Shown here piece by piece: positions 47,706 to 56,364 of a stretch of 64,000 nt of DNA. Within the stretch, counting starts at the first letter, position 1; the number at the start of each line of letters is the position of its first letter. Source of the stretch: Klebsiella quasipneumoniae subsp. quasipneumoniae. GTDB lineage: Bacteria; Pseudomonadota; Gammaproteobacteria; Enterobacterales; Enterobacteriaceae. A model generated the notes under the pieces. That model saw nothing but the letters and a program-made list of their open reading frames with translations. It had not been told where the DNA came from and searched no databases. Both the position numbers and the translations under genes were made by a program. Location of the stretch: assembly GCF_020525925.1 (NCBI RefSeq), contig NZ_CP084876.1, forward strand, positions 5,208,001-5,272,000. Direction: 5' to 3'.

Positions 47706-48509
47706 ATGTTAACTTCCGCAATTCTTGTTGCTGTCATTATGTTTCTGGTGAAAACCGCCGACCATACGCTGGGTCAACCGCTGATTGAACGTCCGCTCAT
47801 CTGCGGCGCGCTGGTGGGGCTGGTGCTGGGAGACCTGCAACAGGGCATTATTATCGGCGCCACGCTGGAGCTGATTTTCCTTGGCACCATCACCATCGGC
47901 GGCTCGGTTCCTGCCGACCTTGCGGTGGGGTCAGTACTGGCAACCGCTTTTACGATTCTGACCCACGCTGAGCCGCCGGTGGCCGTTGCGCTGGCGCTGC
48001 CTATCAGCCTGCTGGCGGTCTTTGTTTATCAGGTGCTGAAGCTGGTCTATACCGCTCTGGTTGAAAAATACGATGCGCTACTGGAACAGGGGCGTGACCG
48101 TGCGGCGCTGGGTTTGACGCTCGGTATGACCTTCTTTTATGGCATCCCCTTCGCCCTGATCGCCTTTTTTGGCGTGCTCTTCGGCACCGAGGTCATCCGC
48201 AGTCTGGTCGAGAGCATTCCAGGTACGGTCATGCGCGGCATGACGGCGGTTGGCGGCATACTTCCGGCGCTCGGGTTCGCCATTCTGCTGAAGGCGCTGT
48301 GGAACCGTAACATCGCCGCCTTCTTCTTTATCGGTTTCGCGATGGCGGCCTATCTGCAATTGCCGATTATGGGGATTGCGATTATTGCAGCCTCGGTATC
48401 GGTCTATCTGTGCTTTAACGAATTCAATCAGCTTAAAGCGAATAAACAAACGGCAACGGCGGCCGCGTCCGCCTCAGTTGACGATAAGGATGGGTTCTTC
48501 AATGACTGA
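47706..48509 (+). CDS. PTS EIIC component, mannose family
   Basis: 267-residue membrane subunit of the EII-Sor/ManY family with L-G-D-L-Q-Q-G-I-I-I-G-A-T-L-E-L-I-F-L-G near residues 40-59, the conserved substrate-site segment. About six to seven hydrophobic stretches and a hydrophilic C-terminal tail of some 25 residues. It overlaps the EIID gene by eight bases. Confidence 0.9.
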   Translation: MLTSAILVAVIMFLVKTADHTLGQPLIERPLICGALVGLVLGDLQQGIIIGATLELIFLGTITIGGSVPADLAVGSVLATAFTILTHAEPPVAVALALPISLLAVFVYQVLKLVYTALVEKYDALLEQGRDRAALGLTLGMTFFYGIPFALIAFFGVLFGTEVIRSLVESIPGTVMRGMTAVGGILPALGFAILLKALWNRNIAAFFFIGFAMAAYLQLPIMGIAIIAASVSVYLCFNEFNQLKANKQTATAAASASVDDKDGFFND

Positions 48510-49344
48510 TATCCAGACACAAAGCGTTAGCGCTTACGCCGATGATAAAAGCGAGAAAAAGCTTTTTCGTCAGCTTTTTATCCGCCAGTTTCCGCTGCTG
48601 GGGTCGATGAACTTCACCCGTATGGAGGGATTAAGCTACGGCTGGGCGCTGGCGCCAATGCTGAAGAAAATCTACGCCAACGACCCGCACCGTTATCTTG
48701 AGTCGCTTAAGCGAAACAGCCAGTTCTTCAATACCAACCAGCATCTGGCGCCCTTTATTATGGGCCTGACGCTGTCGATGGAAAAAGAGAACGCCGCCAA
48801 CCCGAACTTTGATACCTCCAGTATTAACGGCATCAAAGTGGCCTTAATGGGGCCATTTGCCGGGGTCGGTGACTCCTTCTTCTACGGCGTGTTGCGTATT
48901 ATCGCCACCGGGATTGCCATTGGCCTGGCATCACAAGGGAATCCGCTGGGACCGCTGCTGTTCCTGCTGATTTACAATATTCCCAGCTATCTGCTGCGCT
49001 ATTACGGCGGCGTCATGGGCTACCGTTTAGGCTCGAAGTATATCGCCGAAGCGACGCAGTCCGGGCTGCTGAGCTGTATCACCAAAGCCTCATCAATTAT
49101 GGGTTTAATGATGGTGGGGGCAATGAGCGCCAGTATGGTGAAATTTACCACTACCTTTAAAACCACCATCGCCGGGCAGCCCTTTGTACTGCAGGAGATC
49201 CTCGACAAAATTTGCGTCGGGTTAATTCCTCTGCTTTTAGTTCTGGGCTGCCTGAAGCTGCTCAATAAAAAGGTCAGCCCCAATAAGGTGTTAATTATGC
49301 TGATTGTCTTCGGCTTTGCCGCTGCGGGTATTGGCATAATTTAA
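48502..49344 (+). CDS. PTS EIID component, mannose family
   Basis: 280-residue EIID (ManZ/AgaD type) with the family motifs S-M-N-F-T-R-M-E-G-L-S-Y-G near 35-47 and M-G-P-F-A-G-V-G-D-S near 115-124. The C-terminal third has three hydrophobic segments. The ATG at 48502 lies inside the end of EIIC and is the first Met that keeps the family N-terminus (R-Q-L-F-I-R). Last gene of the operon; a hairpin follows at 49355. Confidence 0.9.
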   Translation: MTDIQTQSVSAYADDKSEKKLFRQLFIRQFPLLGSMNFTRMEGLSYGWALAPMLKKIYANDPHRYLESLKRNSQFFNTNQHLAPFIMGLTLSMEKENAANPNFDTSSINGIKVALMGPFAGVGDSFFYGVLRIIATGIAIGLASQGNPLGPLLFLLIYNIPSYLLRYYGGVMGYRLGSKYIAEATQSGLLSCITKASSIMGLMMVGAMSASMVKFTTTFKTTIAGQPFVLQEILDKICVGLIPLLLVLGCLKLLNKKVSPNKVLIMLIVFGFAAAGIGII

Positions 49345-49354
49345 TCCATTCTCT

Positions 49355-49378
49355 GGCTCCCTTTAATAAAAGGGAGCC
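49355..49378 (+). terminator. Stem-loop after the PTS operon
   Basis: GGCTCCCTT (49355-49363) and AAGGGAGCC (49370-49378) form a perfect 9-bp stem with a six-base A/T loop. The sequence after it (GTCCTC) is not T-rich, so termination may be incomplete, although the porin gene has its own sigma-54 promoter. Confidence 0.65.
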
Positions 49379-49396
49379 GTCCTCTAACTTGTGATG

Positions 49397-49431
49397 AGTA
49401 TCGACGCAAATAAAAAATCAGTCAGTGTCGA
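49397..49431 (+). promoter_or_regulatory. Candidate upstream activator sites of the porin gene
   Basis: AGTATCGA (49397-49404) and AGTGTCGA (49424-49431) are 27 bp apart, at about -107 to -114 and -80 to -87 from the predicted sigma-54 start. The positions nearly match those of the PTS operon. Confidence 0.58.
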
Positions 49432-49484
49432 ATTAACGCTCAACACATCAAAACAACGTTATGTATTTTAAGGGTTTTATATTC

Positions 49485-49500
49485 TGGCACAGCAATTGCT
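49485..49500 (+). promoter_or_regulatory. Sigma-54 promoter of the porin gene
   Basis: TGGCACAGCAATTGCT has GG at 49486-49487, ten bases, and GC at 49498-49499, with full TGGCAC and TTGCT elements. The predicted start is near 49511, 56 bases before the ATG. Confidence 0.9.
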
Positions 49501-49566
49501 ATTTAATAGGTGTCTTTTATTTCTCTCCAGAAATTATGGCACTTAATAAATCCTACAGGAATTAAA

Positions 49567-50265
49567 ATGAAAACATTACGCACGCTATTGATCGGCATCC
49601 CGCTGTCCTTTTTTACGCTAAATACGCTTGCCGCGGCAACCTGGGTTGATAATCGCTACGCGCATACTACGGCTTCTGAGAAAAATCAGTATAAAATAGG
49701 CCTGGGTCATATATTTGATAATGGCGCCGGTGTTCTGGCCTCCGCCATGTACGACCTCGGACAAGATTTTAATCAAATGAAAAGCTCCTTTCAGGAGTTT
49801 GAAGGCTGGTATCCGATCCCGCTTAATGATAAATGGACGCTGACGCCGGGCGGATTAACCGATATTGATAGTAAAGGAACGAAGCTGGCGCCTTATATCA
49901 GTCTCGATTATAAAATCAGTAAATCTTTAAGTTTAAGCAGCCGCTACCGCTATAACCATATGACCCATAAAGATCGCGATTACAACGGCTATATGGATTA
50001 CAACGACAGCCATCAGTTCGACCTGTACCTTAATTACCAGGCGACTGAGAAACTGTGGCTTCAGTTCAACCCGGAATTCTTCGTCAACACAAACGACTTC
50101 AATGCCTCTAACGGGCAGAAAACCCACTGGGAGCCAAGCATTGTGGCGCGTTACCGTGTCGATAAACACTGGCTTCCCTATGCGGAAGTGGCCTGGCTCG
50201 ATCAGGATCAGAATCACGACGATCAGGTGCGATTCCGCCTCGGCATTCGCTATTACTTCGATTAA
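49567..50265 (+). CDS. KdgM-family oligosaccharide porin
   Basis: 232 residues with a signal peptide ending near T-L-A-A-A (about residue 22), followed by an amphipathic beta-barrel of alternating aromatic/polar strands ending in R-L-G-I-R-Y-Y-F-D with a C-terminal aromatic, as in KdgM/OmpL/NanC monomeric porins that pass acidic oligosaccharides. ATG 49567 follows an ACAGGAAT site. It is placed with GH88 and PTS genes and has its own sigma-54 promoter, so it probably admits the same uronate-bearing glycan through the outer membrane. Confidence 0.86.
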   Translation: MKTLRTLLIGIPLSFFTLNTLAAATWVDNRYAHTTASEKNQYKIGLGHIFDNGAGVLASAMYDLGQDFNQMKSSFQEFEGWYPIPLNDKWTLTPGGLTDIDSKGTKLAPYISLDYKISKSLSLSSRYRYNHMTHKDRDYNGYMDYNDSHQFDLYLNYQATEKLWLQFNPEFFVNTNDFNASNGQKTHWEPSIVARYRVDKHWLPYAEVAWLDQDQNHDDQVRFRLGIRYYFD

Positions 50266-50272
50266 ACCCCGC

Positions 50273-50293
50273 AAGGGCAGCGAAGCTGCCCTT
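50273..50293. terminator. Hairpin between convergent porin and GH43 genes
   Basis: AAGGGCAGC (50273-50281) and GCTGCCCTT (50285-50293) form a 9-bp stem with a three-base loop. It lies between the two convergent stops and may serve both directions; the tails are only mildly T-rich. Confidence 0.75.
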
Positions 50294-50311
50294 ATCATAT
50301 CGCCGTCAGGC

Positions 50312-51823
50312 TTACTGCAAACGCACGATAAACGGTGAGAAAACGGCGCTGCTGCCGGCGTTTTCATGCGCGCCACGCGCGTAAATGCCCATACGTGCGC
50401 CGATCCATTTTCCCGCACCGGCGGAAAACGACGGTGTCACCTGCTGCCATTCCCGCTGCGTAAGCCGATAACAAAAGCGGACTATCCCGTCATAGTCCAC
50501 CTGGAACCCCAGCGCAATCTCGTTGCAACCGGCGATCGCCTCAAGTTCGATGGATTCTTGATGCGTTTCACCGCAATCGTCTATCCATCCGTGGCACAGC
50601 GATAGCTGAAGAGTCGGCGCGCAGTACCTTACGCGCAGTGCGGCAAAGCGTTGGCCGTAAATCGCGACTCCCGCTTCATCGCCATCCTGAGAAAACATCG
50701 GATGAACCGCTGTCTGCACGTGAAAACATTCAGCGGGAAATTTTTGTAGCAGCAATTGAGGTAAACGATACAGGCTGATATCGGAAGCGGTCGGCGCGCA
50801 GCGCAAGCGTAGCCCTTGTGCATGCGGCATTAGCCAGCGGCGCTGGGGGTTTGCCTGCCATTGCCATTGAAGGCCGGGCTGGCCACTCGGGAAATCGTCA
50901 CTGGTCTGCAAACAACATGGAGCAAGGGGCAGCGCGGGTAAGCGATGCAGACTTACGGGCTGCCCCTTACCGTGATCGTCAAGCCGTTGCCCAATTTGCG
51001 GCCAGCCGTCAGCCCGCCAGCTCAACGGCTGGAGATGCACTATGCGGCCGTACACGCCTTTATCCTGAAAGTGGAAAAACCAGTTTTCACCGTTCTCCAG
51101 TTCAACCCACGCCCCCTGATGAGGGCCATTTATCGGTGAATCTCCCTGATGCAAGACATCGCGACTTTGCCATGGACCAGATAGCGTCGGAGCGCGCATG
51201 ACCGTTTGCCAGCCTCGCTTGACGCCTCCGGCCGGAGCGAATATCCAGTATTCGCCATTGCGCTTATATAATTTTGGGCCTTCCAGAGTGGGATGGGAGG
51301 GCGTTCCGTCAACAACGAGCCGTCCATTATCCAACAGCCGGGATGCATCCGCCGCCATTTCAAAAATCTGGAGCTTGTTTTTCACCCCGCTGCGGCTAAA
51401 AGCAAAAGCGTGAATCAGCCAGGCTCGTCCGTCATCGTCCCAGAACGGACAAGGATCTATCCAGCCGGGGGAAGCGTTCAGGCAATAGGGTTCGCTCCAC
51501 TCGCCTAACGGATCCCGGGCGTGGGAAACAAAAATACCCTCGTCGGGCAAACTGTAGAAAACCCAGAACAGACCCCCATGGAAACGAATGGAAGGCGCCC
51601 AAATCCCCTTTCCCGGCTGAACGCTGTCGTATTCAGGCGAAGGCAGGCGTTTAATAATATGGTTAACGATTTGCCAGTGGATGAGATCGCGAGAATGAAG
51701 AAGCGGTAAGCCGGGCAGTTGATGGAAACTGGAAGCCACCATCCAGAAATCATCGCCTGTGCGAATGACATCGGGATCGGCGTAATCGGCATGAATCACG
51801 GGGTTTTGATAGAACAGCGGCAT
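50312..51823 (-). CDS. GH43 glycoside hydrolase (xylosidase/arabinosidase type)
   Basis: 503 residues. The N-terminal five-bladed propeller has the GH43 triad: base Asp in Y-A-D-P-D-V-I near 14-20, pKa-tuning Asp in W-I-D-P-C-P-F near 121-127, and acid Glu in T-L-E-G-P-K-L near 178-184. The C-terminal part (about 310-503) looks like the beta-sandwich module of GH43 xylosidases. No signal peptide, so a cytoplasmic exo-enzyme on imported oligosaccharides. Specificity (xylose, arabinose or galactose) cannot be set from sequence. A sigma-54 promoter lies upstream. Confidence 0.87.
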   Translation of the reverse strand: MPLFYQNPVIHADYADPDVIRTGDDFWMVASSFHQLPGLPLLHSRDLIHWQIVNHIIKRLPSPEYDSVQPGKGIWAPSIRFHGGLFWVFYSLPDEGIFVSHARDPLGEWSEPYCLNASPGWIDPCPFWDDDGRAWLIHAFAFSRSGVKNKLQIFEMAADASRLLDNGRLVVDGTPSHPTLEGPKLYKRNGEYWIFAPAGGVKRGWQTVMRAPTLSGPWQSRDVLHQGDSPINGPHQGAWVELENGENWFFHFQDKGVYGRIVHLQPLSWRADGWPQIGQRLDDHGKGQPVSLHRLPALPLAPCCLQTSDDFPSGQPGLQWQWQANPQRRWLMPHAQGLRLRCAPTASDISLYRLPQLLLQKFPAECFHVQTAVHPMFSQDGDEAGVAIYGQRFAALRVRYCAPTLQLSLCHGWIDDCGETHQESIELEAIAGCNEIALGFQVDYDGIVRFCYRLTQREWQQVTPSFSAGAGKWIGARMGIYARGAHENAGSSAVFSPFIVRLQ

Positions 51824-51859
51824 AGTGGGGGACCTTTTATTGTCGACTCTTCATTGTGT

Positions 51860-51875
51860 TGCAATAAGCGGACCA
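51860..51875 (-). promoter_or_regulatory. Sigma-54 promoter of the GH43 gene
   Basis: Minus-strand TGGTCCGCTTATTGCA has GG at 51874-51873, ten bases, then GC at 51862-51861. It differs from TGGCACG-N4-TTGCA at two positions of the -24 box. The predicted start is near 51849, 26 bases before the GH43 ATG. Confidence 0.75.
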
Positions 51876-51924
51876 CCGAATAAAAAGACTTAATTAACAA
51901 TGAAATAAAAATAACTTCAGACAC

Positions 51925-51946
51925 AAAAAAAGCGCCCTGAGGCGCT
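51925..51946 (-). terminator. Rho-independent terminator of the DUF1471 gene
   Basis: AGCGCC and GGCGCT (51931-51936 with 51941-51946) form a short stem with a four-base loop, followed on the minus strand by a seven-T run (complement of 51925-51931). Confidence 0.85.
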
Positions 51947-51949
51947 CTT

Positions 51950-51957
51950 TCGACAGT
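51950..51957 (-). promoter_or_regulatory. Candidate activator site upstream of the GH43 gene
   Basis: ACTGTCGA on the minus strand differs from AGTGTCGA at one base and lies at about -101 to -108 from the predicted start, close to the distance at the other two sigma-54 promoters. It is immediately downstream of the DUF1471 gene terminator. Confidence 0.45.
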
Positions 51958-51967
51958 AGCGTTACGC

Positions 51968-52180
51968 TTATTTGTTCAGTTCCGCAGTCATATGCACGCG
52001 GTTGCCGGTAAACGCTTCGGTAATTTTGTAAGACGAAGCGCCAGCAGCCTGGGCCTGAGCGGCGATTTTCGCTTCCGCGCCGTCCATCGTTGTCGCGGTA
52101 GCGGTGACGGTTTCAGCAGCGAAGGAAGCAAAAGAGGCGGCCATAGCGATTACTGCGACAAAAGTTTTGATGCTTTTCAT
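51968..52180 (-). CDS. DUF1471 (YhcN/BhsA-family) small periplasmic protein
   Basis: 70 residues from ATG 52180, with a signal peptide (MKSIKTFVAVIAMAASFASF, cleavage after A-A near 22-23) and a mature domain of about 48 residues with A-A-G-A-S-S-Y-K-I-T-E near 49-59, the DUF1471 core. Members of this group respond to envelope, acid or oxidative stress and affect biofilm. The exact paralogue is not clear. It has its own terminator and sits between the GH43 gene and fdhD. Confidence 0.85.
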   Translation of the reverse strand: MKSIKTFVAVIAMAASFASFAAETVTATATTMDGAEAKIAAQAQAAGASSYKITEAFTGNRVHMTAELNK

Positions 52181-52308
52181 GATATAAACCCTTTCATTTA
52201 GTTGTTTAGATAAGGCGTTGTGCCTTGATGTGTTAAATAGTAGCCCGCACATCACCAAACAAAAAGCGGAAGGATTTGCTGTCCTTGTTCAAATTTACTG
52301 ATCAACTT

Positions 52309-53145
52309 TTAACCCGCATTCAAACGCTGCGGGTGGGTGTAGATCGTCGCCCTGCCCGGCTTGCAAAAGCCCACCAGCGTCAGGTTGCAGCGCTCGGCGA
52401 CTTCCACCGCTAAGGTGGTAGCTGCTGATACCGCGAACAGGATCTCGACGCCGCACATCGCGGCTTTCTGCACCATTTCATAGCTGGCGCGGCTGGATAC
52501 CAGCGCGGCGCCAGGCAGCCAGCCCTCGCCGATTTCCGCCCGCCGGCCGAGCAGTTTATCCAGCGCCACATGCCGGCCGACGTCTTCAAAACCGCCCGCC
52601 AGTTCGCCCGTCGACCGGACCCAGGCGGCCGCGTGGGTGCAGCCGGTGAGTCGGCCGATCGGTTGAAAGTCGTTAAGATGCGCCAGAGCCTGGTCGAGGT
52701 TGGCGAGATCGAACGTCTGGGTGAACGGCAGCGGCTGGACCGGCTTACCAATATCATTGAGCTGCTCGACGCCGCATACCCCGCAGCCGGTGCGCCCGGC
52801 CAGCGCGCGTCGCCGGGCTTTGAGCCCCATAAAACGCCGGCTGGAGAGTTCAATCTGCACCTCAAGGCCGTTGCACATCGACACCACGTCCATGCCGAAA
52901 ATCTCCCGCCGATGCTCAATAATCCCTTCGGATAAGGAGAAGCCGACGGCGAATTGCTCGAGGTCTTTCGGCGTGGCCATCATCACTACGTGGGAGATAC
53001 CGTTGTAGACCAGCGCGACGGGGACCTCTTCCGCTAACTCATCTGGCTGAGGGTGTTGCAGATCCTCGCGCTTCCAGAGGGAGACCTGGCGATATCCTGT
53101 GATATTCGTCACATTTTCGATTTGTTCGAGAGGCTTCTTGTTCAC
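52309..53145 (-). CDS. fdhD: Formate dehydrogenase accessory sulfurtransferase FdhD
   Basis: Transfers sulfur from IscS to the molybdenum cofactor before insertion into formate dehydrogenases; required for their activity. 278 residues from GTG 53145. The sulfur-carrying loop is G-C-G-V-C-G near 120-125 with the two catalytic cysteines. Divergent from the fdoGHI operon it serves, as in E. coli. Confidence 0.95.
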   Translation of the reverse strand: MNKKPLEQIENVTNITGYRQVSLWKREDLQHPQPDELAEEVPVALVYNGISHVVMMATPKDLEQFAVGFSLSEGIIEHRREIFGMDVVSMCNGLEVQIELSSRRFMGLKARRRALAGRTGCGVCGVEQLNDIGKPVQPLPFTQTFDLANLDQALAHLNDFQPIGRLTGCTHAAAWVRSTGELAGGFEDVGRHVALDKLLGRRAEIGEGWLPGAALVSSRASYEMVQKAAMCGVEILFAVSAATTLAVEVAERCNLTLVGFCKPGRATIYTHPQRLNAG

Positions 53146-53301
53146 TTTGCTTTAACCGTATTGGAACAGGCATACACACAATGTGGTATTCTGTTTTTAT
53201 CCCTTCAGGAATGAGGGAAATATGCCCTAATTCTGAACCTTTGCGGCTTTCACCGCAAAGCAAATAACTACATGTGACAATGTCGAAACAAGGAGCGAAC
53301 C

Positions 53302-56300
53302 ATGCAGGTCAGCAGAAGGCAGTTCTTTAAGATCTGCGCTGGCGGTATGGCGGGAACCACGGCAGCAGCGCTGGGCTTTGCCCCGGCAACTGCGCTCGCG
53401 GAGACACGGCAGTACAAATTGCTGCGCACACGCGAAACCCGTAACACCTGCACATACTGTTCTGTCGGCTGTGGGCTGTTGATGTATAGCCTCGGCGACG
53501 GCGCAAAAAACGCCAAAGCATCCATTTTCCATATCGAAGGCGATCCGGATCATCCGGTTAACCGTGGTGCGCTCTGCCCGAAAGGGGCCGGTCTGGTGGA
53601 CTTTATCCATTCTGAAAGCCGCCTGAAATTCCCGGAATATCGCGCGCCAGGCTCCGATAAATGGCAGCAAATCAGCTGGGACGAAGCGTTCGATCGCATC
53701 GCGAAGCTGATGAAAGAGGACCGCGACGCCAACTTTATCGCGCAAAACGACGCCGGCACCACCGTCAACCGCTGGTTGACCACCGGGATGCTGTGCGCCT
53801 CCGCTTCCAGTAACGAAACCGGCTATTTAACGCAAAAATTCACCCGCGCCCTCGGGATGCTGGCGGTGGATAACCAGGCGCGTGTCTGACACGGACCAAC
53901 GGTAGCAAGTCTTGCTCCAACATTTGGTCGCGGTGCGATGACCAACCACTGGGTGGATATTAAGAACGCCAACCTGGTCGTGGTGATGGGCGGTAACGCC
54001 GCTGAAGCGCATCCGGTGGGATTCCGCTGGGCGATGGAAGCCAAAATCCATAACGGTGCCAAACTCATCGTTATCGATCCGCGCTTCACGCGTACAGCGT
54101 CGGTGGCTGATTTCTATACCCCGATTCGTTCCGGTACCGACATTACCTTCCTGTCGGGCGTGATCCTGTACCTGCTGAATAACGAAAAATTCAACCGCGA
54201 ATACACCGAAGCCTACACCAACGCCAGCCTGATCGTGCGTGAGGACTACAGCTTCGACGACGGGCTGTTCAGCGGCTATAACGCAGAAAAACGCCAGTAT
54301 GACAAAACCAGCTGGAACTATGAGCTGGACGAAAACGGCTTCGCCAAACGCGATACCACGCTGCAACATCCGCGCTGCGTCTGGAACCTGCTGAAGCAGC
54401 ACGTTTCCCGTTATACCCCGGATGTGGTCGAAAACATCTGCGGTACGCCGAAGGCCGACTTCCTCAAAGTCTGTGAATACATTGCCGAAACCAGCGCGCC
54501 GGATAAAACCGCGTCGTTCCTGTACGCTCTCGGCTGGACCCAGCACTCCATCGGCGCGCAGAACATCCGCACCATGGCGATGATCCAGCTGCTGCTCGGC
54601 AACATGGGGATGGCAGGCGGCGGCGTCAACGCCCTGCGCGGCCACTCCAATATCCAGGGTCTGACCGACCTCGGCCTGCTCTCTACCAGCCTGCCGGGCT
54701 ACATGTCGCTGCCTAACGAAAAACAGGCCGACCTGCAGACCTACCTGACGGCTAACACGCCGAAGCCGCTGCTGAAAGACCAGGTCAACTACTGGGGCAA
54801 CTATCCGAAGTTCTTCGTCTCCATGATGAAAGCCTTCTTCGGCGATAAAGCGACAGCAGAAAACAGCTGGGGCTTTGACTGGCTGCCGAAGTGGGATAAG
54901 AGCTACGACGTTCTGCAGTACTTCGAGATGATGAATCAGGGCAAAGTGAATGGCTATATTTGCCAGGGCTTTAACCCGGTCGCCTCGTTCCCGAACAAAA
55001 ACAAGGTCGTCGCTTCCCTGTCGAAGCTGAAGTTCCTCGTGACCATCGACCCGCTCAATACCGAAACGTCCACCTTCTGGCAAAACCACGGTGAGTCGAA
55101 CGATGTTGACCCGTCGACAATCCAGACCGAAGTGTTCCGTCTGCCGTCCACCTGCTTCGCCGAAGAGAACGGGTCTATCGTCAACTCCGGCCGCTGGCTG
55201 CAGTGGCACTGGAAAGGCGCGGACGCCCCGGGGATCGCTGTCACCGATGGCGAAATCCTCGCCGGTATCTTCACTCGCCTGCGTAAGATGTATGCCGAAG
55301 AGGGTGGCCCGGCGCCAGAGCCAGTGCTCAACATGACGTGGAATTACTCCACACCGCATGAGCCGGCGTCGGAAGAAGTGGCGATGGAAAGCAACGGTAA
55401 AGCGCTGGCGGATATTACCGACCCGGCGACCGGCGCGGTGATCGTCAAGAAAGGGCAGCAGCTGAGCTCCTTCGCACAGCTACGCGACGACGGCACGACC
55501 TCCAGCGGCTGCTGGATCTTCGCCGGCAGCTGGACGCCGGAAGGCAACCAGATGGCGCGCCGCGATAACGCCGATCCGTCCGGTCTTGGCAATACGCTGG
55601 GCTGGGCCTGGGCATGGCCGCTCAACCGCCGCATCCTGTATAACCGCGCCTCCGCGGACCCGCAGGGTAAACCGTGGGATCCTAAACGTCAGCTGCTGAA
55701 GTGGGACGGCGCGAAATGGGGTGGCGTGGATATTCCGGACTACAGCGCCGCCGCGCCTGGCAGCGACGTCGGTCCGTTTATCATGCAGCCGGAAGGGATG
55801 GGCCGTCTGTTCGCTATCGATAAGATGGCGGAAGGACCGTTCCCGGAACACTACGAGCCGTTTGAAACGCCGCTCGGGACTAACCCGCTGCACCCGAACG
55901 TGGTCTCTAACCCGGCAGCTCGCGTCTTCAAAGGCGATCTCGAGCAGATGGGCAAAGCGGAGAAATTCCCGTACGTCGGCACCACTTACCGCCTGACCGA
56001 ACACTTCCACTACTGGACCAAGCACGCGCTGCTTAACGCCATCGCGCAGCCGGAGCAGTTTGTGGAGATCGGTGAAAAACTGGCGAATAAGCTTGGCATC
56101 AGCCATGGCGATACCGTCAAGGTCTCCTCCAACCGCGGCTACATCAAGGCCAAGGCGGTGGTGACCAAACGTATTCGCACGCTGAAAGTGGACGGTAAGG
56201 ATATCGATACCATCGGCATTCCTATTCACTGGGGCTATGAGGGCGTGGCGAAAAAAGGCTTTATTGCCAATACCCTGACGCCGTTCGTCGGTGATGCGAA

Positions 56301-56352
56301 CACGCAGACGCCGGAGTTCAAAGCTTTCCTCGTGAACGTGGAAAAGGTGTAA
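53302..56352 (+). CDS. fdoG: Formate dehydrogenase-O major subunit (selenoprotein)
   Basis: Periplasm-facing catalytic subunit that oxidises formate at a bis-MGD molybdenum centre. 1016 residues including selenocysteine at codon 196, encoded by the in-frame TGA 53887-53889 (N-Q-A-R-V-Sec-H-G-P-T), so the frame is one gene, not a pseudogene. A Tat signal S-R-R-Q-F-F-K is at residues 4-10. The Fe4S4 ligands C-T-Y-C-S-V-G-C-G lie near 50-58, with a fourth cysteine in A-L-C-P-K-G near 92. ATG 53302 follows an AAGGAG site. Confidence 0.96.
53887..53929 (+). promoter_or_regulatory. UGA selenocysteine codon and SECIS hairpin of fdoG
   Basis: Right after the TGA, GACCAA (53894-53899) pairs with TTGGTC (53924-53929), and inside it AGCAAG (53904-53909) pairs with CTTGCT (53911-53916). 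This two-part hairpin fits the bacterial SECIS that recruits SelB, and resembles those of E. coli fdnG and fdoG. Confidence 0.85.
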
Positions 56353-56364
56353 CGGAGACGACTT

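Noticed and set aside
53887..53889. TGA inside fdoG as a nonsense mutation or frameshift
   Set aside because: The position, surrounding residues and downstream hairpin match the known selenocysteine site of formate dehydrogenases.
53827..55359. A 510-codon open frame antisense to fdoG
   Set aside because: It mirrors codon use of the real gene on the other strand; no ribosome site or recognisable motif.
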